From Anastrepha obliqua (lineage: Eukaryota; Arthropoda; Insecta; Diptera; Tephritidae): a stretch of DNA of 64,000 nt. The notes beneath the pieces were generated by a model, which searched no databases, was not told the origin of the DNA, and saw only the letters and a list, made by a program, of their open reading frames with translations. Below are positions 61,680-64,000 of this stretch, piece by piece; position 1 is the stretch's first letter; every line of letters begins with the position of its first letter. The position numbers and the translations under genes were made by a program. The DNA lies in assembly GCF_027943255.1 (NCBI RefSeq), contig NW_026562179.1, positions 5,644,501 through 5,708,500 on the forward strand. The letters are read 5' to 3'.

Positions 61680-62560
61680 AGTGGTGGCGCTGGAAGGCTG
61701 CAAGGATGAGACGTTACTCTTTGGGTCTTGCTATATGCTACATGATGAAGAAGCACCACAGATAGAACTTCGAAAACTGGCAGAAACAGCTGTCGAAAAG
61801 AAGCACGCTCTGGTGGTAGGAACGGACGCAAACGCACATCACACGGTCTGGGGTAGTGCAGACATAAACGACCGAGGTGAGTCAATATTTAACTATATTC
61901 TTCAGAGTAGCCTGGAAATAGCTAATAGAGGTGAAGAACCAACATATTTTGGACCGACCTCGAAGAATGTACTTGATTTAACACTTTACACAAGCAAGCA
62001 TGTTATGGTACAGGAATGGGAAACGTTGAGTAGTACCTCATTCGCTGATCACAGATACAAAAGCTTTCAGGTTATATTCCGCTCAAAAAATTAACGTATA
62101 TCATTTAGAAATCCTAAGAATTCGAACTGGGACTTGTTTAGGGATATACTACCCAAAACACCGATGATACCCCGGAAGTACAGGTCACGCGCCGCACTTG
62201 AGAAAGGGATTGCATTGTTTGCACTACTCTCGTCAAAGCCTTCAACACGTAATAGACACAAGGTGAAGCTTCCTTGGTGGAACAAGGAATTAGGAGCACA
62301 AAGGTGTAGGGTACATGAATTCTATAGGTTAGCCAAAGTTGCTGACAATGAGTTCTGTTGGAGGGAGTATAAGGATCTACTTAAAGTAAATAATAATGAG
62401 ATAAAGCCAAGAGAGAATCTTGGAAAGACTTCTGTAGCACTATGGAAGACACTAACGAAGTGGCTAGACTTAGGAAACTGTTATCCAAGAATCCGTCTAT
62501 GCCAAGAACAATACGAAAAATTAATGGGGAGTGGGCTGACAGCTGTGAGGGCTCTCTAGA
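61680..62560 (+). pseudogene. LOA-3 endonuclease and linker
   Basis: 61681-62094: LVVGTDANAHHTVWGSADIN, EEPTYFGPTSKNVLDLTLY and SFADHRYKSFQVIF (SDH reads ADH). The N-terminal third, with the QEPW motif, is deleted. After a stop, 62134-62559 has the linker (VKLPWWNKELGAQR). Both parts are damaged. Confidence 0.82.
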
Positions 62561-62639
62561 AGACCTAGTCAGCTCACATTGTCCAGGGTGTGCGGACACT
62601 ACAGATCTCGAACATAGAGGAGATATTTTGCACGACATT

Positions 62640-63900
62640 TCGACGAACGTAATTACGACCAACAAGATAGAATGGCCTATACAAAGTTTCGATCCATATA
62701 AATCGCCAGGACTGAATCTTCCCCGCCATGCTCCGAAAGGTAAGCCATCTTGTGGTACCATGGTAAAGAACGATATTCAGGGGATGCTTTAGGATCAGCT
62801 ATGTTCCTGTATTGTGGAGAGAAGCGAGAGTTGTGTTTATTCCAAAAGCTGGAAAAAGCAACCCTCTCTACTCGAAGGAATACAGACCCATTGGTCTAAC
62901 CTCATTTCTCCTGAAAACGTTAGAGAAGATTCTAGACACATACATTAGAGATACAATTGCGCCGGTGGTATTATCCAAGACGCAGCACGCCTACACCAAA
63001 GGCAGATCTACTGAAACTACACTTCACTTACTTGTACTAAACATAGAAAAGGCGTTAGAATATAAGGAGTACGCTCTTGGAGTATTTCTAGATATATCAA
63101 TGGCCTTTAACAATGTGACGAAAGATTTTATTTTAAATAGCATGGAGTCACTTAGTGTGCAACCCACGGTTTATCTATGGATAATAGCTAGCAGGAAGAT
63201 AATAGCGGAATGGAACTATACAAGCGTCACCAAATATGCATGCAGAGGCACTCCGCAAGGTGGGGTACTATCTGGAACTGCTCAAGAAATTTAACGGAGG
63301 GAACCAAAACTAGTGTCATATGCAGATGACATAGCTATAGTAGTTACGGGAAAGTACCTGGACACAACCTGTAATGTGATGAATAACACACTTAAAATGA
63401 TACATCAATGGACAGCTCGCGCAGGGCTAGGGATAAACGCCGGAAAAACGGACATGGTAGTTTTTACCAGGAAGTACAAGGTCCCTACGTGGAACCTCCC
63501 GAAGCTAGGCAACAACGAACTACTTCTCAAAGATCATGCAAGGTACCTCGGAGTAATACTAGACAACAAATTTTTGTGGAAGCGCAATGTTGAGTAAAAG
63601 GGAAGTAACGTGTTGTACGCATGTAAAGGAATGTTGGGCGTTACTTGGGGTCTATCACCCTCTCTGATGTATTGGTGCTTCACGGCAATAGTTAAACCGA
63701 TATTGCTGTATGGGGCCTTAGTATAGTGGACTGCGACAAGAAAACTGGCATACTTAATGCCATTAGAAAGGATTCAACGTTTCGCTGCTCTGGGCATAAC
63801 AGGAGCGATGAAAACCACTCCCTTATGGCGGAAAACCTGGCAGCGAAATCCGCGAGGAGGTTGGTGGCTGCTGGAGTATTCACCTGCAGAGCCTCCGGTC
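62640..63900 (+). pseudogene. LOA-3 reverse transcriptase
   Basis: 62660-62760 KIEWPIQSFDPYKSPG. 62812-63294: ARVVFIPKAGKSNPLYSKEY, RPIGLTSFLLKTLEKILDTY, motif A GVFLDISMAFNNVTK (AFD reads AFN) and motif B RGTPQGGVLSG, then a frameshift. 63313-63597: motif C VMSYADDIAIVV context (SYADDIAIVV) and ARYLGVILDNKFLWKRNVE. Thumb to 63900 (LGITGAMKTTPL) with stops. RNase H would lie past the window. Confidence 0.85.
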
Positions 63901-64000
63901 ACTGCTCAATAGGAAAGTGGAGCTCAGGTTGCACAGACTACATGACTCCGTACTTTAGTTGGGAGAGATGGTTTCGCACTACAATTGAAGAGGAGGGATG

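Larger units (their letters stand above)
60028..64000 (+). mobile_element. LOA-3: LOA-like element, frameshifted, runs off window
   Basis: The 5' UTR begins catgttggtctccttgccgcgg, nearly the same as LOA-1 at 43037, although the coding parts differ strongly. ORF1 is 60494-61610, endonuclease about 61680-62094, linker 62130-62560, RT 62640-63900. At least eight frame breaks. It continues beyond 64000. Confidence 0.85.

Overview
This is insect, probably dipteran, nuclear DNA made almost entirely of transposable elements. I found no convincing host gene, rRNA or tRNA gene, and no CRISPR array. The evidence is APE-type non-LTR retrotransposons of LOA-like, RTE-like and Jockey-like type, Gypsy-like and Copia LTR elements, Tc1/mariner and hAT DNA transposons, and a tRNA-derived SINE. 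A tephritid fruit fly is my best guess from the SINE and the family mix, but this is recollection rather than proof. The density of broken, nested copies suggests pericentromeric heterochromatin or a piRNA-cluster-like locus.

Layout. 1-1.76 kb: AT-rich unassigned DNA with a 60-bp tandem repeat. 1.76-13.3 kb: several degenerate LOA-like elements, all on the minus strand. They carry a SINE with target-site duplication (TSD), and a second SINE interrupted by an internally deleted mariner. 13.3-18.1 kb: RTE fragments (+) and pieces of Gypsy-like elements (-), including a SAP-domain gag, a tRNA-Leu-type primer site and degenerate protease/RT/RNase H. 18.1-24.8 kb: a minus-strand LOA-like element split by a plus-strand zinc-finger/RT element with a 12-13 bp TSD. 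25.1-26.7 kb: RTE 3' end and a Gypsy gag remnant. 26.67-35.38 kb: a nearly identical 4.36-kb tandem duplication with 6-bp junction microhomology.

31.3-41.95 kb: five nested levels. A mariner contains a Copia element, which contains a hAT element, which contains a Tc1-like element, which contains a full-length RTE-like element with an open 997-codon frame. TSDs or TA dinucleotides support four of the levels. 42-43 kb: gag remnant and SINE. 43.04-48.43 kb: a nearly intact LOA-like element with ORF1 and an APE-RT-RNase H ORF2, broken by one stop near its end. 48.57-50.1 kb: a mariner with both inverted ends and a SINE inside. 50.4-55.9 kb: Jockey, RTE and LOA-like debris, including a 1.54-kb palindromic element with a 6-bp TSD. 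55.9-59.0 kb: a Jockey-like element interrupted by a LOA-like 3' end. 59.2-64 kb: a deleted LOA-like copy (-), then a frameshifted LOA-like element (+) running off the window.

These genes do not form a pathway. They are copies of selfish elements, and most of the information lies in who inserted into whom. The RTE-like element looks capable of activity by sequence. The LOA-like element at 43-48 kb is one nonsense codon from intact. Boundaries given without a TSD or inverted repeat are approximate, usually to within 10-50 bp.
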